A DNA stretch of 64,000 bases. Source: Duganella sp. SG902 (GTDB lineage Bacteria; Pseudomonadota; Gammaproteobacteria; Burkholderiales; Burkholderiaceae_D). Shown here one piece after another: positions 29,307 to 37,199 of the stretch. Under the pieces are notes generated by a model. It worked only from the letters and a program-made list of their open reading frames with translations. It was not told where the DNA came from and ran no database searches. The stretch covers positions 433,428-497,427 of the forward strand of contig NZ_JABMJK010000005.1 of NCBI RefSeq assembly GCF_013376005.1, given 5' to 3'. The translations under genes were made by a program, and so were the position numbers. The first letter of the stretch is position 1; each line of letters starts with the position of its first letter.

Positions 29307-31736
29307 ATGAGCTTTAACCCCGCCATGACGACCGCGCAATTCGCGGCCGGCGGCACGCGCCTGATCGCCAGCCTTACCCCTGCTGACTTCGCCGCGCTGC
29401 CCACCCAGTACGTGGTCGCCCTGACCACCGCCCAAGCCCGCGCGCTCAGCGCCAAGCAGTTGTCGGCGCTGCCCGCCGCCAGCGTCACCGCGCTCGAGGA
29501 CGCCGACTTCGCGGCGCTCGGCCTGTCGCAGTTGACGGTCGCCACCCAGACCACACGCTTCCCCGCCGCCCTCACCGCCAGCCAACTCAGCGCGCTGACC
29601 GTGTCGCAGGCGCTGGTGCTGAGCGCGGCCGGCATGGGCGCGATACGGCCCGAGGCGCTGGCCGCCATGCAGACCCAGCAACTGACGCTGCTGCGCGAGA
29701 TGCAGCTGCGCGCGCTGACGGCGGCGCAGGTGCGCGCGCTCACCACCGACCAGATCAGCGCGCTGACGGTGACCCAGCTGCCTTTCCTGCCCAGCCAGCG
29801 CACGCCCGGCAGCGATATGTTCCGCCCCGACCAGGTGGCCGCGTTCAGCACGCGCCAGATCGGCGCGCTGGGCACGGCGCTGCTGGCGCAATTCAGCGCC
29901 ACCGAGCTGGCCGCGATCGAGACCGAGGATCTGGCCGCGCTCAGCACGCGCCAGATCGGCGTGTTGAATGTGAATCAGGTGCTGGCCCTCAACACCGACC
30001 AGTTGCAGGCGTTGCGCAGCCATCAGGTCGGCGCGCTGGGCACGCGCCAGGTGCAGGCGCTCAATGTCGATCGCTTGCATGCGTTGAGCACGTCCGGGCT
30101 GAGCGGTCTCGGCAGTCATCAATTGAACGTGCTGTCGACCAGCAGCTTCGCCGCGCTCGACAAGGAGGAACTGGCCGCGCTCGGCACCGGCGCCATCAGC
30201 GGCCTGGCCACGCGCTTCCTGACGCTGCTCGACGCCGGCAAGATCGGCGCGCTGACGCCGCGCCAGGTGGCGGCGCTGACCTCGTCCAGCCTGAACGCGC
30301 TGCGCAGCGACCAGTTCCTCGCGCTGAGCACGGCGCAAGTCGCCAGTCTCAACGCGGCGCAGCTGGGCGGGTTGGCGACCAAGAACCTGGCGGCGATCCA
30401 GGCCGAAAACCTGGGCGCCTTGCCGGCCGCGTTTATCGCCGCGCTGAACTCGGCGCAGTTCGCGGCGCTGGGCGGCGCCGCACATGACATCAGTTATTTG
30501 AGTACCAACCAGATCGGCCAGCTGCGCACGGCCGCCTTGTCCGGCATGACGACCGCGCAGGCGGTGGCGTTGACCAGCGACCAGGCCGCGCGCCTGACCG
30601 CAGCCCAGGTGGGCGCGCTCTCGACCAGCGCGGTCGCCGCGCTGGAGCAGGAGGATTTCGCGGCGCTCAGCGGCGCGGCGATTTCCGGCCTCAGCGCCAA
30701 ACAATTCGCGGTGCTGCGCAGCGACCAGATTTTAGGGCTGACCACGGCACAGGCGGCCGGGCTGGGCAGCCAGCATATCGGCGCCTTGTCGAGCACGCTG
30801 ATGGCGCAGATGCAGCCGGAGGAAATCGCCGCCTTGAAACCGACCGCGCTGGCCGGCCTGCGCTACGACCAGGTGCGTGCGTTGTCCAGCGACCAGGCGC
30901 GCGCGCTGACGGTGGCGCAGTCGGCGGCCTTGAGCAGCAATCAGTTCCGCGCGCTCGACACCGCCATCGTCGCCAGCCTGGAGACGGAGGATGTGGCGGC
31001 ATTGAACACCAGCGTGATCGCCACGCTGTCGACCGCCAACGTGGCCGCGTTGAATACCGATCAGGTCGCGGCGCTCAACGCGCGCCAGGTGGCGGCGCTG
31101 TCCACGGCCTCGTTGCGGGCGCTGAGCGATGCGCAATTCGCCGCGCTGGGCTCGCAGCAATTGGCGGGTTTGAGTTCGCGCCAATACCAGTCCTTGTCGA
31201 CGCAGGACATGGTGGCCATCGGCAGCGCGCAGTTTGGCGGCCTGACCACGCAGGTGATCGCCAGCCTGAGCAGCGCGCAAGCGGTGGCGCTGACCACCGA
31301 CCAGATGGTCGGGCTCACCTATGCGCAAGTCGGGGCGTTGAACAAGAGCACGTTGGCCGCGCTGGAGAAGGAGGACCTGGCGGCGATTGAAACCTCGGAC
31401 CTGCGCGCCTTGGGCAGCGCGCAGTTGCGGGTGCTGTCGACGGCCCAGCTCAGCGCTTTCACGCCGGCCCAGGCCAACGTCTTCAGCACCGCGCAAACGG
31501 CCGGCCTGAACAGCGCCCAGCTGGCGGCGCTGACCGCCGTGAAAAACACGCCGGCCGCCACCGCCACGGCGATGAGCATGCGCGTGCGCGATCTGGTGCA
31601 GGCGCTGGCCACGTATCAGGCCGATCTCGCGGCGCCTGGCCTCGATCCGCTACGCGAACAGGCCGCCAGCCACTTGCAGTTGAATATCTACGCGCCGGAC
31701 GCGCCGCAGCATCTGTTCACGCCGCCGCGCAGCTAG
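29307..31736 (+). CDS. Octapeptide-repeat protein, shorter paralogue without EF-hand domain
   Basis: 809-aa protein built of the same eight-residue units as the gene upstream (ALTTAQAR, ALSTRQIG, ALNTDQVA; about 90 copies), with the same acidic variant units (ALEDADFA, AIETEDLA, ALEQEDFA, SLETEDVA) and two inserts (PSQRTPGSDMFRP, GGAAHDISYL). It lacks the calcium-binding domain. The last ~65 residues are not repetitive and include LVQALATYQADL, resembling the helix near the end of the larger protein, perhaps a shared export signal. ATG 29307 follows AAAAGGAAA; an in-frame upstream start is rejected because it lacks a ribosome site. Function unknown; the pair probably arose by duplication. Confidence 0.82.
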   Translation: MSFNPAMTTAQFAAGGTRLIASLTPADFAALPTQYVVALTTAQARALSAKQLSALPAASVTALEDADFAALGLSQLTVATQTTRFPAALTASQLSALTVSQALVLSAAGMGAIRPEALAAMQTQQLTLLREMQLRALTAAQVRALTTDQISALTVTQLPFLPSQRTPGSDMFRPDQVAAFSTRQIGALGTALLAQFSATELAAIETEDLAALSTRQIGVLNVNQVLALNTDQLQALRSHQVGALGTRQVQALNVDRLHALSTSGLSGLGSHQLNVLSTSSFAALDKEELAALGTGAISGLATRFLTLLDAGKIGALTPRQVAALTSSSLNALRSDQFLALSTAQVASLNAAQLGGLATKNLAAIQAENLGALPAAFIAALNSAQFAALGGAAHDISYLSTNQIGQLRTAALSGMTTAQAVALTSDQAARLTAAQVGALSTSAVAALEQEDFAALSGAAISGLSAKQFAVLRSDQILGLTTAQAAGLGSQHIGALSSTLMAQMQPEEIAALKPTALAGLRYDQVRALSSDQARALTVAQSAALSSNQFRALDTAIVASLETEDVAALNTSVIATLSTANVAALNTDQVAALNARQVAALSTASLRALSDAQFAALGSQQLAGLSSRQYQSLSTQDMVAIGSAQFGGLTTQVIASLSSAQAVALTTDQMVGLTYAQVGALNKSTLAALEKEDLAAIETSDLRALGSAQLRVLSTAQLSAFTPAQANVFSTAQTAGLNSAQLAALTAVKNTPAATATAMSMRVRDLVQALATYQADLAAPGLDPLREQAASHLQLNIYAPDAPQHLFTPPRS

Positions 31737-31739
31737 TCG

Positions 31740-32225
31740 TCACAGCGGCTGGAACACGCCGGCCGCTTTATTCTTCTGCACGTTGTCCCAGGCGAAGATC
31801 TTGCCGTTCATGGCCACGTACACGCCGGCCGGCAGGGTCTGCGCCACGCCGGCGGCGAAGCCGAGGTTGAACAGGGCGTCGGAGTTGGCGATCTCGTACG
31901 GAATCATGGCACCGGTCAGCACGATGGTCTTGCCCAGATTGGCGGGGCCCAGCACTTGCGCGGTTTGCGGCATGGTGTCGGTGCCGTGGATGATGACGAT
32001 GGCTTGTTCGGACGCCGCGCGGCATGACGCCAGGATGCGCTCGCGGTCTGCGTCGACCATGTCCAGCGAATCCATCAGCGGCAGCTGTTCCAGGGCGACG
32101 TCGATGGTCAGGCGGCAGCGCTTGAGCAGGTCCGGCACGTGGCTGTCGGCAAAGCCGAGGCTGCCGTTCAATTCGTTATAGTGTTTGTCGAAAGTGCCGC
32201 CGGTGGCGAGAATGCGCAGGGTCAT
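31740..32225 (-). CDS. Asparaginase-like N-terminal-domain protein
   Basis: 161-aa protein corresponding to only the N-terminal domain of bacterial asparaginases. It keeps both active-site signatures: ILATGGTFDK near the N-terminus, with the nucleophile Thr, and IIHGTDTMPQTAQVL, with the Thr-Asp pair; LTGAMIPYEIANSDA follows. The ~150-residue C-terminal domain of ordinary asparaginases is absent, and the gene ends with a proper stop 3 bp from the convergent repeat-protein gene. Short members of this kind are found as intact genes, so it need not be a pseudogene. Hydrolysis of asparagine is possible but unproven. ATG 32225 begins at the conserved MTLRILATGG. Confidence 0.85.
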   Translation of the reverse strand: MTLRILATGGTFDKHYNELNGSLGFADSHVPDLLKRCRLTIDVALEQLPLMDSLDMVDADRERILASCRAASEQAIVIIHGTDTMPQTAQVLGPANLGKTIVLTGAMIPYEIANSDALFNLGFAAGVAQTLPAGVYVAMNGKIFAWDNVQKNKAAGVFQPL

Positions 32226-32302
32226 GGTGTAAGCTCGGGCCAAATGAAAATGATGTGCATGATAACCGATACGCCGGACTGGAAACTTCGGCGTACTATG
32301 TC

Positions 32303-32308
32303 TACACT
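32303..32308 (+). promoter_or_regulatory. Probable -10 element
   Basis: TACACT 24 bp before the ATG of the following gene; -35 unclear. Supports a start at 32333 rather than further upstream. Confidence 0.35.
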
Positions 32309-32332
32309 GGTTTCTTTGTTCGTTTGCAGACT

Positions 32333-33100
32333 ATGAAAGCGCTCGCTCCCGGCACTGTTATTTTCCATCGCCACCGTGGCTATGGCGTGATCACGACGGT
32401 CAATTTGCTGACCGGCTGGATCTCCGCCCGCTTCGGCAACGAGTCGCGCACGCTCGATTTGAATCTGTCCACCGACGAGGTGCAGTTCGCCGACGGCGAG
32501 GCCATCCTGTTCCGCCGCGCCCCGCCCGACCGCATGCCGCACGCGCGCCTGATGGCGGTGGTGCGCGAGCTGCACCAGGCCGGCTATCAAAAGCTGTACC
32601 TGTATTCCTGGCCCAAGCCGTCCGGACTACACTGGCGCTGGCATTTGTTCACCGGTCCGCGCGACTGGATGCAGCGCTCCTGGCGCGAGGGCTGGTATGG
32701 CTCCGGCGCCGACTACAACAGCAATCCGGTCATGGGCTGGGGCGATTCGCCGGGCGCCACCACCGAGGAGCTGATTCATGCGCTGGCCCGCTTCGATCCG
32801 CAGGGTCTGGCCCATGCGCTGGGGCGCGATGAAGATCACACCGCCTGGTTTGCCCAAGTGTGCGATGCCCTGCTGCCCGGTTATATGTACAGCCTGGACA
32901 TGCGGCGGCCGGACGGCGGCCCGCTGACCGACATGCCGCCGGTGCCGGTGATCCCGGTCCGCGCCTCGCTGCCGCCGTACGCCGGCCCCGACATCGGCTG
33001 GCCGCCCGGCTGGGCCGGTCTGTGGAGCAAGGTGCATGTGATGCCCTCCCCGCGCATCAACCTCACCGGCCTGCCGGAAGTGCCGGAGCAGACCGACTAG
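32333..33100 (+). CDS. Conserved hypothetical protein
   Basis: 255-aa soluble protein of unknown function. The first ~50 residues look like a small beta domain (GTVIFHRHRGYGVITTVNLLTGWISARFGNESRTLDL), reminiscent of CarD/SH3-type barrels. The middle is rich in Trp (SWPKPSGLHWRWHLFTGPRDW, REGWYGSGADYN, PVMGWGDSPG) and the end in Pro. No membrane segment or catalytic motif is recognised. The ATG at 32333 is chosen over an in-frame upstream start at 32255 because a -10-like box lies between them. Its stop shares CTAG with the stop of the convergent dehydrogenase gene. Confidence 0.7.
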   Translation: MKALAPGTVIFHRHRGYGVITTVNLLTGWISARFGNESRTLDLNLSTDEVQFADGEAILFRRAPPDRMPHARLMAVVRELHQAGYQKLYLYSWPKPSGLHWRWHLFTGPRDWMQRSWREGWYGSGADYNSNPVMGWGDSPGATTEELIHALARFDPQGLAHALGRDEDHTAWFAQVCDALLPGYMYSLDMRRPDGGPLTDMPPVPVIPVRASLPPYAGPDIGWPPGWAGLWSKVHVMPSPRINLTGLPEVPEQTD

Positions 33101-34095
33101 CGGCGCGCGTTGGCGGCGTAGTACGGATTGTGGATATTGGCCGGGGCGCCGTTGGCGAAGTCCACCACGTTCTGGAACGCGTGGCGGAAGTACAGCTCAT
33201 AACTATCCTGCTCGACGTAGCCCAGGTGCGGCGTGGCCAGCACGGTCGGTATCCTTAAAAGCGGCGAATCCGCCGCCAACGGCTCGGAAGTGTAGACATC
33301 CAGCGCGGCGTGGCCGGGACGGCCCCGCTGCAGCGCCTGCTCCAGCGCGTCGGTTTGCACCAGCTCCGCCCGGCTGGTGTTGACGAACAGCGCGCTGGGC
33401 CGCATGCGCGCCAGATCGTCGGCGGTGACGATGCCGCGGGTGGCGTCGTTCAGCCGCAGATGCAGGCTCAGCACGTCGGCCTGCTCGAAGAACGCTTCGC
33501 GCGAGGCCGCCGCCGTGTGGCCATCGGCCTCCGCCTTGGCGCGGCTGGCCTCGCTGCCCCACACCGTCACCCGCATGCCGAACGCGCGGCCAAACCCGGC
33601 CACCGTCTGGCCGATCTTGCCGTAGCCCCAGATCCCCAATGTGCGGCCCTTGAGCACGAAGCCCAGCCCGTTCAGGGCCGGATTGATCGAGGCGGTTTGC
33701 CACAGGCCGTCCTTCAGGTTGTTCGCATACGGCACGATCTTGCGCGCGGCCGCCATGATCAGCGCCCAGGTCAGTTCGGCCGGCGCGGTGGGCGAGCCCA
33801 CGCCCTCGGCGATCGCGATCCCCAGTTCGGTGGCGGCGCCCACGTCGACGTGGCTGGCCAGCTTGCCGGTCTGCGAAATCAGTTTCAAATTCGGCAATTT
33901 GGCCAGCAGGGCGCGGTTGAACGCGGTGCGTTCGCGGATCAGCACCAGCGCGTCGAACGGCGCCAGCCGGATGGCCAGCTGGCCCAGCCCGCGCGTGGTG
34001 CTGTTGAACACTTTTACTTCGTGGTCTGCCAACAACTCAAAGCATTTCAGGCTCTGAGTTGCATTTTGGTAATCATCGAGTATGGCGATTTTCAT
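33097..34095 (-). CDS. D-2-hydroxyacid dehydrogenase family protein
   Basis: 332-aa NAD(P)-dependent oxidoreductase. The Rossmann motif GIWGYGKIGQTVAGFGRAFGM binds the nucleotide. Catalytic Arg is in FVNTSRAELV, Glu in the segment GHAALDVYTSEPL, and His in TPHLGYVEQD. The N-terminal substrate domain starts MKIAILDDYQNA. The family reduces 2-keto acids to D-2-hydroxy acids, or the reverse; this sub-branch has no fixed substrate. The gene is convergent with the preceding one, their stop codons overlapping. A 275-bp non-coding stretch separates it from pckG. Confidence 0.9.
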   Translation of the reverse strand: MKIAILDDYQNATQSLKCFELLADHEVKVFNSTTRGLGQLAIRLAPFDALVLIRERTAFNRALLAKLPNLKLISQTGKLASHVDVGAATELGIAIAEGVGSPTAPAELTWALIMAAARKIVPYANNLKDGLWQTASINPALNGLGFVLKGRTLGIWGYGKIGQTVAGFGRAFGMRVTVWGSEASRAKAEADGHTAAASREAFFEQADVLSLHLRLNDATRGIVTADDLARMRPSALFVNTSRAELVQTDALEQALQRGRPGHAALDVYTSEPLAADSPLLRIPTVLATPHLGYVEQDSYELYFRHAFQNVVDFANGAPANIHNPYYAANARR

Positions 34096-34194
34096 GAAAG
34101 ATAAGCGATGTTTTGGTTAATTTCGTAGGGAAATAACAGGTTCCAACTCAAGCCGAATAGCTTACTACTTTAGTCAACCAATTCTCCTACATTT

Positions 34195-34226
34195 TTGTAT
34201 GGAACACCTGTTGAGGGGTGTACAAT
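34195..34226 (+). promoter_or_regulatory. Possible promoter of pckG
   Basis: TACAAT (34221-34226) is a good -10; TTGTAT lies 20 bp upstream, a long spacing. This would leave a ~150-nt leader before pckG. Nothing else is recognised in 34105-34379. Confidence 0.35.
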
Positions 34227-34379
34227 CGGCCGAAAAACCAAGGCCCGACGACCAGATCCGGGCCGCGCACGACCGCCGTACGACCGCCGACCCATTTCGA
34301 ATGGAGCTCTGAGCGCCTGGCCAAAAGCTGACGACGATCCTGCCGCCACAGAATTCTTAATTAGCATTGGAGAAGTACC

Positions 34380-36245
34380 ATGAATCAACCAGTAATGGGT
34401 GGCGTCGCACCATTGAACGCCCCAGCTTACATCAAACAGCAAAAGCTCATCAATTGGGTGGCCGAGATCGCCGCCCTGACCAAGCCGGACCGCATTTACT
34501 GGTGCGATGGCTCGCAAGAAGAGTACGACCGCCTGTGCGCGGAAATGGTTGCCGCCGGCACCATGAAAAAGCTGAACCAGGAAAAACGTCCTAATTCCTA
34601 CCTGGCCTGCTCGGATCCGACCGACGTGGCGCGCGTGGAAGACCGCACCTTCATCTGCTCGGCCACCAAGGAGCAGGCCGGCCCGACCAACAACTGGATG
34701 GACCCGGCCGAAATGCGCGCCACCCTGCATCCGCTGTTCGATGGTTGCATGGTCGGCCGCACCATGTACGTGGTGCCGTTCTCGATGGGCCCGCTGGGCT
34801 CGCCTATCGCCCACATCGGCGTGGAACTGTCGGATTCGCCATACGTGGCGGTCAACATGCGCACCATGACGCGCATGGGCAAAGCTGTCTACGACGTACT
34901 GGGCACCGACGGCGAGTTCGTGCCTTGCGTGCACACCGTGGGCGCGCCGCTGAAAGCCGGCCAGAAGGACGTGCCATGGCCATGCAATTCCACCAAATAC
35001 ATCGTGCACTACCCTGAAACCCGCGAAATCTGGTCCTTCGGTTCCGGCTACGGCGGCAACGCGCTGCTGGGCAAGAAGTGCTTCGCGCTGCGCATCGCCT
35101 CCAACATGGGCTTCCAGGATGCGCAGGACGGCAACACCGGCTGGCTGGCGGAACACATGCTGATCCTGGGCGTGGAATCGCCGGAAGGCAAGAAGCACTA
35201 CGTGGCGGCCGCCTTCCCATCGGCCTGCGGCAAGACCAACTTCGCCATGCTGATCCCGCCCGAGAGCTTCAAGGGCTGGAAAATCACCACCATCGGCGAC
35301 GACATCGCCTGGATCAAGCCGGGCAAGGATGGCCGCCTGTACGCGATCAACCCGGAAGCCGGCTACTTCGGCGTGGCCCCCGGCACCAACGAGAAAACCA
35401 ACTACAACTGCATGGCCTCGCTGCGCGAGAACACCATCTTCACCAACGTTGCGCTGACCGATGACGGCGACGTGTGGTGGGAAGGCCTGAGCAAGCCGGC
35501 GCCGCAGCACCTGATCGACTGGCAAGGCAAGGACTGGACCCCGGAATCGACCTCCAAGGCGGCCCACCCGAACGCGCGCTTCACCGTGGCCGCGACCCAG
35601 AACCCGGTGATCGACCCGGCCTGGGACGATCCGGCCGGCGTGCCGATCTCGGCCTTCATCTTCGGTGGCCGCCGTTCGACCACCGTGCCGCTGGTGACCG
35701 AAGCCCGCAACTGGGTGGAGGGTGTGTACATGGCCGCCACCATGGGTTCGGAAACCACCGCCGCCGCCGCCGGCCAGATGGGCGTGGTGCGCCGCGACCC
35801 GTTCGCCATGCTGCCGTTCATCGGCTACAACATGAGCGACTACTTCCAGCACTGGCTGAACCTGGGCGAGAAGGTCGGCAAGATCGATGGCGCCACGCTG
35901 CCGAAGATCTTCTGCGTCAACTGGTTCCGTACCGACGAGCAAGGCCACTTCGTCTGGCCCGGCTTCGGCGACAACATGCGCGTGCTGAAATGGATGCTCG
36001 AGCGTATCGAAGGCACGGCCGGCGGTATCGAGAACATCTTCGGCACCACCCCGCGCTTTGGCGACCTGAACTGGGACGGCATCCCGTTCTCGCCGGAAGA
36101 GTTCGAGACCATCACCTCGATCGACAAGGATGCATGGCGCGAAGAATTGAAACTGCACGAAGAACTGTTCACCAAGCTGGCCTACCACCTGCCTGAAGAA
36201 CTGAAGGCAGTGAAAGCCGACCTCGAGAAGCGTCTGGCGCGATAA
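34380..36245 (+). CDS. pckG: Phosphoenolpyruvate carboxykinase (GTP)
   Basis: 621-aa GTP-dependent PEP carboxykinase, which converts oxaloacetate and GTP to PEP, CO2 and GDP in gluconeogenesis. The P-loop FPSACGKTN (279-287) contains the reactive Cys283 typical of GTP enzymes. Other family blocks are [54 protein letters not shown] and [14 protein letters not shown]. Length is normal for the family and unlike the ~540-aa ATP enzyme. GGAGAAG precedes the ATG. A strong terminator follows, so it is a single-gene unit. Confidence 0.97.
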   Translation: MNQPVMGGVAPLNAPAYIKQQKLINWVAEIAALTKPDRIYWCDGSQEEYDRLCAEMVAAGTMKKLNQEKRPNSYLACSDPTDVARVEDRTFICSATKEQAGPTNNWMDPAEMRATLHPLFDGCMVGRTMYVVPFSMGPLGSPIAHIGVELSDSPYVAVNMRTMTRMGKAVYDVLGTDGEFVPCVHTVGAPLKAGQKDVPWPCNSTKYIVHYPETREIWSFGSGYGGNALLGKKCFALRIASNMGFQDAQDGNTGWLAEHMLILGVESPEGKKHYVAAAFPSACGKTNFAMLIPPESFKGWKITTIGDDIAWIKPGKDGRLYAINPEAGYFGVAPGTNEKTNYNCMASLRENTIFTNVALTDDGDVWWEGLSKPAPQHLIDWQGKDWTPESTSKAAHPNARFTVAATQNPVIDPAWDDPAGVPISAFIFGGRRSTTVPLVTEARNWVEGVYMAATMGSETTAAAAGQMGVVRRDPFAMLPFIGYNMSDYFQHWLNLGEKVGKIDGATLPKIFCVNWFRTDEQGHFVWPGFGDNMRVLKWMLERIEGTAGGIENIFGTTPRFGDLNWDGIPFSPEEFETITSIDKDAWREELKLHEELFTKLAYHLPEELKAVKADLEKRLAR

Positions 36246-36265
36246 GCCGGCCGGGAGGAGACAGG

Positions 36266-36307
36266 AACAGCGCGCAGCGGATCGACCGCTGCGCGCTGTT
36301 TTTTTTG
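36266..36307 (+). terminator. Intrinsic terminator after pckG
   Basis: 15-bp perfect stem: AACAGCGCGCAGCGG pairs with CCGCTGCGCGCTGTT around a 5-nt loop, followed by TTTTTT. Confidence 0.95.
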
Positions 36308-36314
36308 CTTGTGA

Positions 36315-36334
36315 TTTCGCACGGGTGTGCTAAA
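36315..36334 (+). promoter_or_regulatory. Operator copy 1, upstream of the TetR-family gene
   Basis: TTTCGCACGGGTGTGCTAAA, a near-perfect dyad with the same half-sites as the perfect palindrome at 36987-37006. It lies 9-28 bp before the TetR start codon, so the regulator likely represses itself. Confidence 0.7.
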
Positions 36335-36342
36335 GTTCAGCC

Positions 36343-36948
36343 ATGGATACTTTGACAGCAAAAAGCGAGGCCACCTACGCCACTATTATTAGTGCCGCAT
36401 TGGACATGGCGGCGGCGGAAGGCATCGGCAAGCTGTCGCTGGGTGAATTGGCCAAGCGCACCGGCATTAGTAAAAGCGGGGTTTTTTCCCGCGTCGGCTC
36501 ACTCGAGGCATTGCAAACCGCCGTGCTGGATGAATATGACCGCCGCTTTGCGGAAGAGATATTCCTGCCATCGCTGCAATTACCCCGTGGATTACCCCGT
36601 TTAATTGCGCAGGTAAATGCCTGGGCCCGCCGTACGGTGGACGAGGGCGTGCGGAATTCGTGTTTATACAGCGCCGGCGCATTTGAATATGACGATCAAA
36701 ACGGCCCGTTGCGTGATCGTTTGCAAAAAGGTGTGGAGGCATGGCGCGCCTCTTTGCGTAAAACCATTTTGCAGGCGATTGAATTAGGCCAATTAAAACC
36801 GGATACCGATCCCGGCCAGTTAGTGTATGAGATTTACAGTTTAATCGTGGGTTTAATTCACGATAGCCGGTTTTTACGGGAAGAGCCGGCGCCAAAATAT
36901 ATGCAGAGCGCTTTCAACCGACTGATCGCAACCTACAGCAACCCCTGA
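36343..36948 (+). CDS. TetR family transcriptional regulator
   Basis: 201-aa repressor-type regulator. Residues ~10-60 are the TetR helix-turn-helix (IISAALDMAAAEGIGKLSLGELAKRTGISKSGVFSRVGS), where Tyr of the usual recognition helix is replaced by Val-Phe-Ser. The C-terminal part is the ligand-binding/dimer domain. Codon use is more AT-rich (many TTA, TTT, ATT) than in neighbouring genes, a hint of different ancestry. A palindrome TTCGCAC..GTGC occurs both just before this gene and before the small gene downstream, so it probably controls both. Confidence 0.9.
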   Translation: MDTLTAKSEATYATIISAALDMAAAEGIGKLSLGELAKRTGISKSGVFSRVGSLEALQTAVLDEYDRRFAEEIFLPSLQLPRGLPRLIAQVNAWARRTVDEGVRNSCLYSAGAFEYDDQNGPLRDRLQKGVEAWRASLRKTILQAIELGQLKPDTDPGQLVYEIYSLIVGLIHDSRFLREEPAPKYMQSAFNRLIATYSNP

Positions 36949-36952
36949 AACG

Positions 36953-36980
36953 CCGCAGGTGCGCCCTGCGGTTTTATTTA
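36953..36980 (+). terminator. Intrinsic terminator after the TetR-family gene
   Basis: CCGCAGG / CCTGCGG stem (36953-36959, 36965-36971), 5-nt loop, followed by TTTTATTTA. It separates the regulator from the small gene, which must therefore have its own promoter. Confidence 0.75.
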
Positions 36981-36986
36981 AACTAA

Positions 36987-37006
36987 TTTCGCACAGGCGT
37001 GCGAAA
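36987..37006 (+). promoter_or_regulatory. Operator copy 2, perfect palindrome upstream of a small gene
   Basis: TTTCGCACAGGCGTGCGAAA: two 8-bp half-sites as exact inverted repeats around a 4-bp spacer. It lies 13 bp before the start codon of the 37-residue gene and matches the site before the TetR gene. Confidence 0.75.
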
Positions 37007-37019
37007 TATGGAGGCCGAC

Positions 37020-37133
37020 ATGGTTACCTTATTACTGATCGTTCCCGTCGTTGTGTTCATAACCGCGCGCAGCAAGCTGTGGAGCATTTTGCGGCGGTTG
37101 CCCAGCCAGAACGAAGACTTTATCTACTTCTAG
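37020..37133 (+). CDS. 37-residue single-span membrane peptide
   Basis: A very short frame with an excellent GGAGG ribosome site 6 bp before its ATG and a proper TAG. The product starts MVTLLLIVPVVVFITARSKL: one membrane helix of ~15 residues, then a basic cytoplasmic segment (RSKLWSILRR) and an acidic-aromatic tail (NEDFIYF). It is preceded by a perfect TetR-type operator and follows the TetR terminator, so it looks like the true target of that regulator. The family is not recognised; small membrane peptides often tune transporters or stress responses, but no role is claimed. Confidence 0.6.
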   Translation: MVTLLLIVPVVVFITARSKLWSILRRLPSQNEDFIYF

Positions 37134-37151
37134 GCTTCCATGCTGAAATTT

Positions 37152-37186
37152 GGCCTTTTCATGCTTATTCTTGGCATGAAAAGGCC
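37152..37186. terminator. Hairpin between convergent genes (possible bidirectional terminator)
   Basis: 13-bp perfect stem GGCCTTTTCATGC / GCATGAAAAGGCC with a 9-nt loop, between the small membrane peptide gene and the 3' end of the aldehyde dehydrogenase gene. The T-run lies inside the stem rather than after it. Confidence 0.55.
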
Positions 37187-37199
37187 GGTTCTCAGGGGC

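Noticed and set aside
22320..31736. CRISPR-like array suggested by the 24-bp periodicity
   Set aside because: The repeats are translated in one frame without spacers and vary at third positions like coding sequence.
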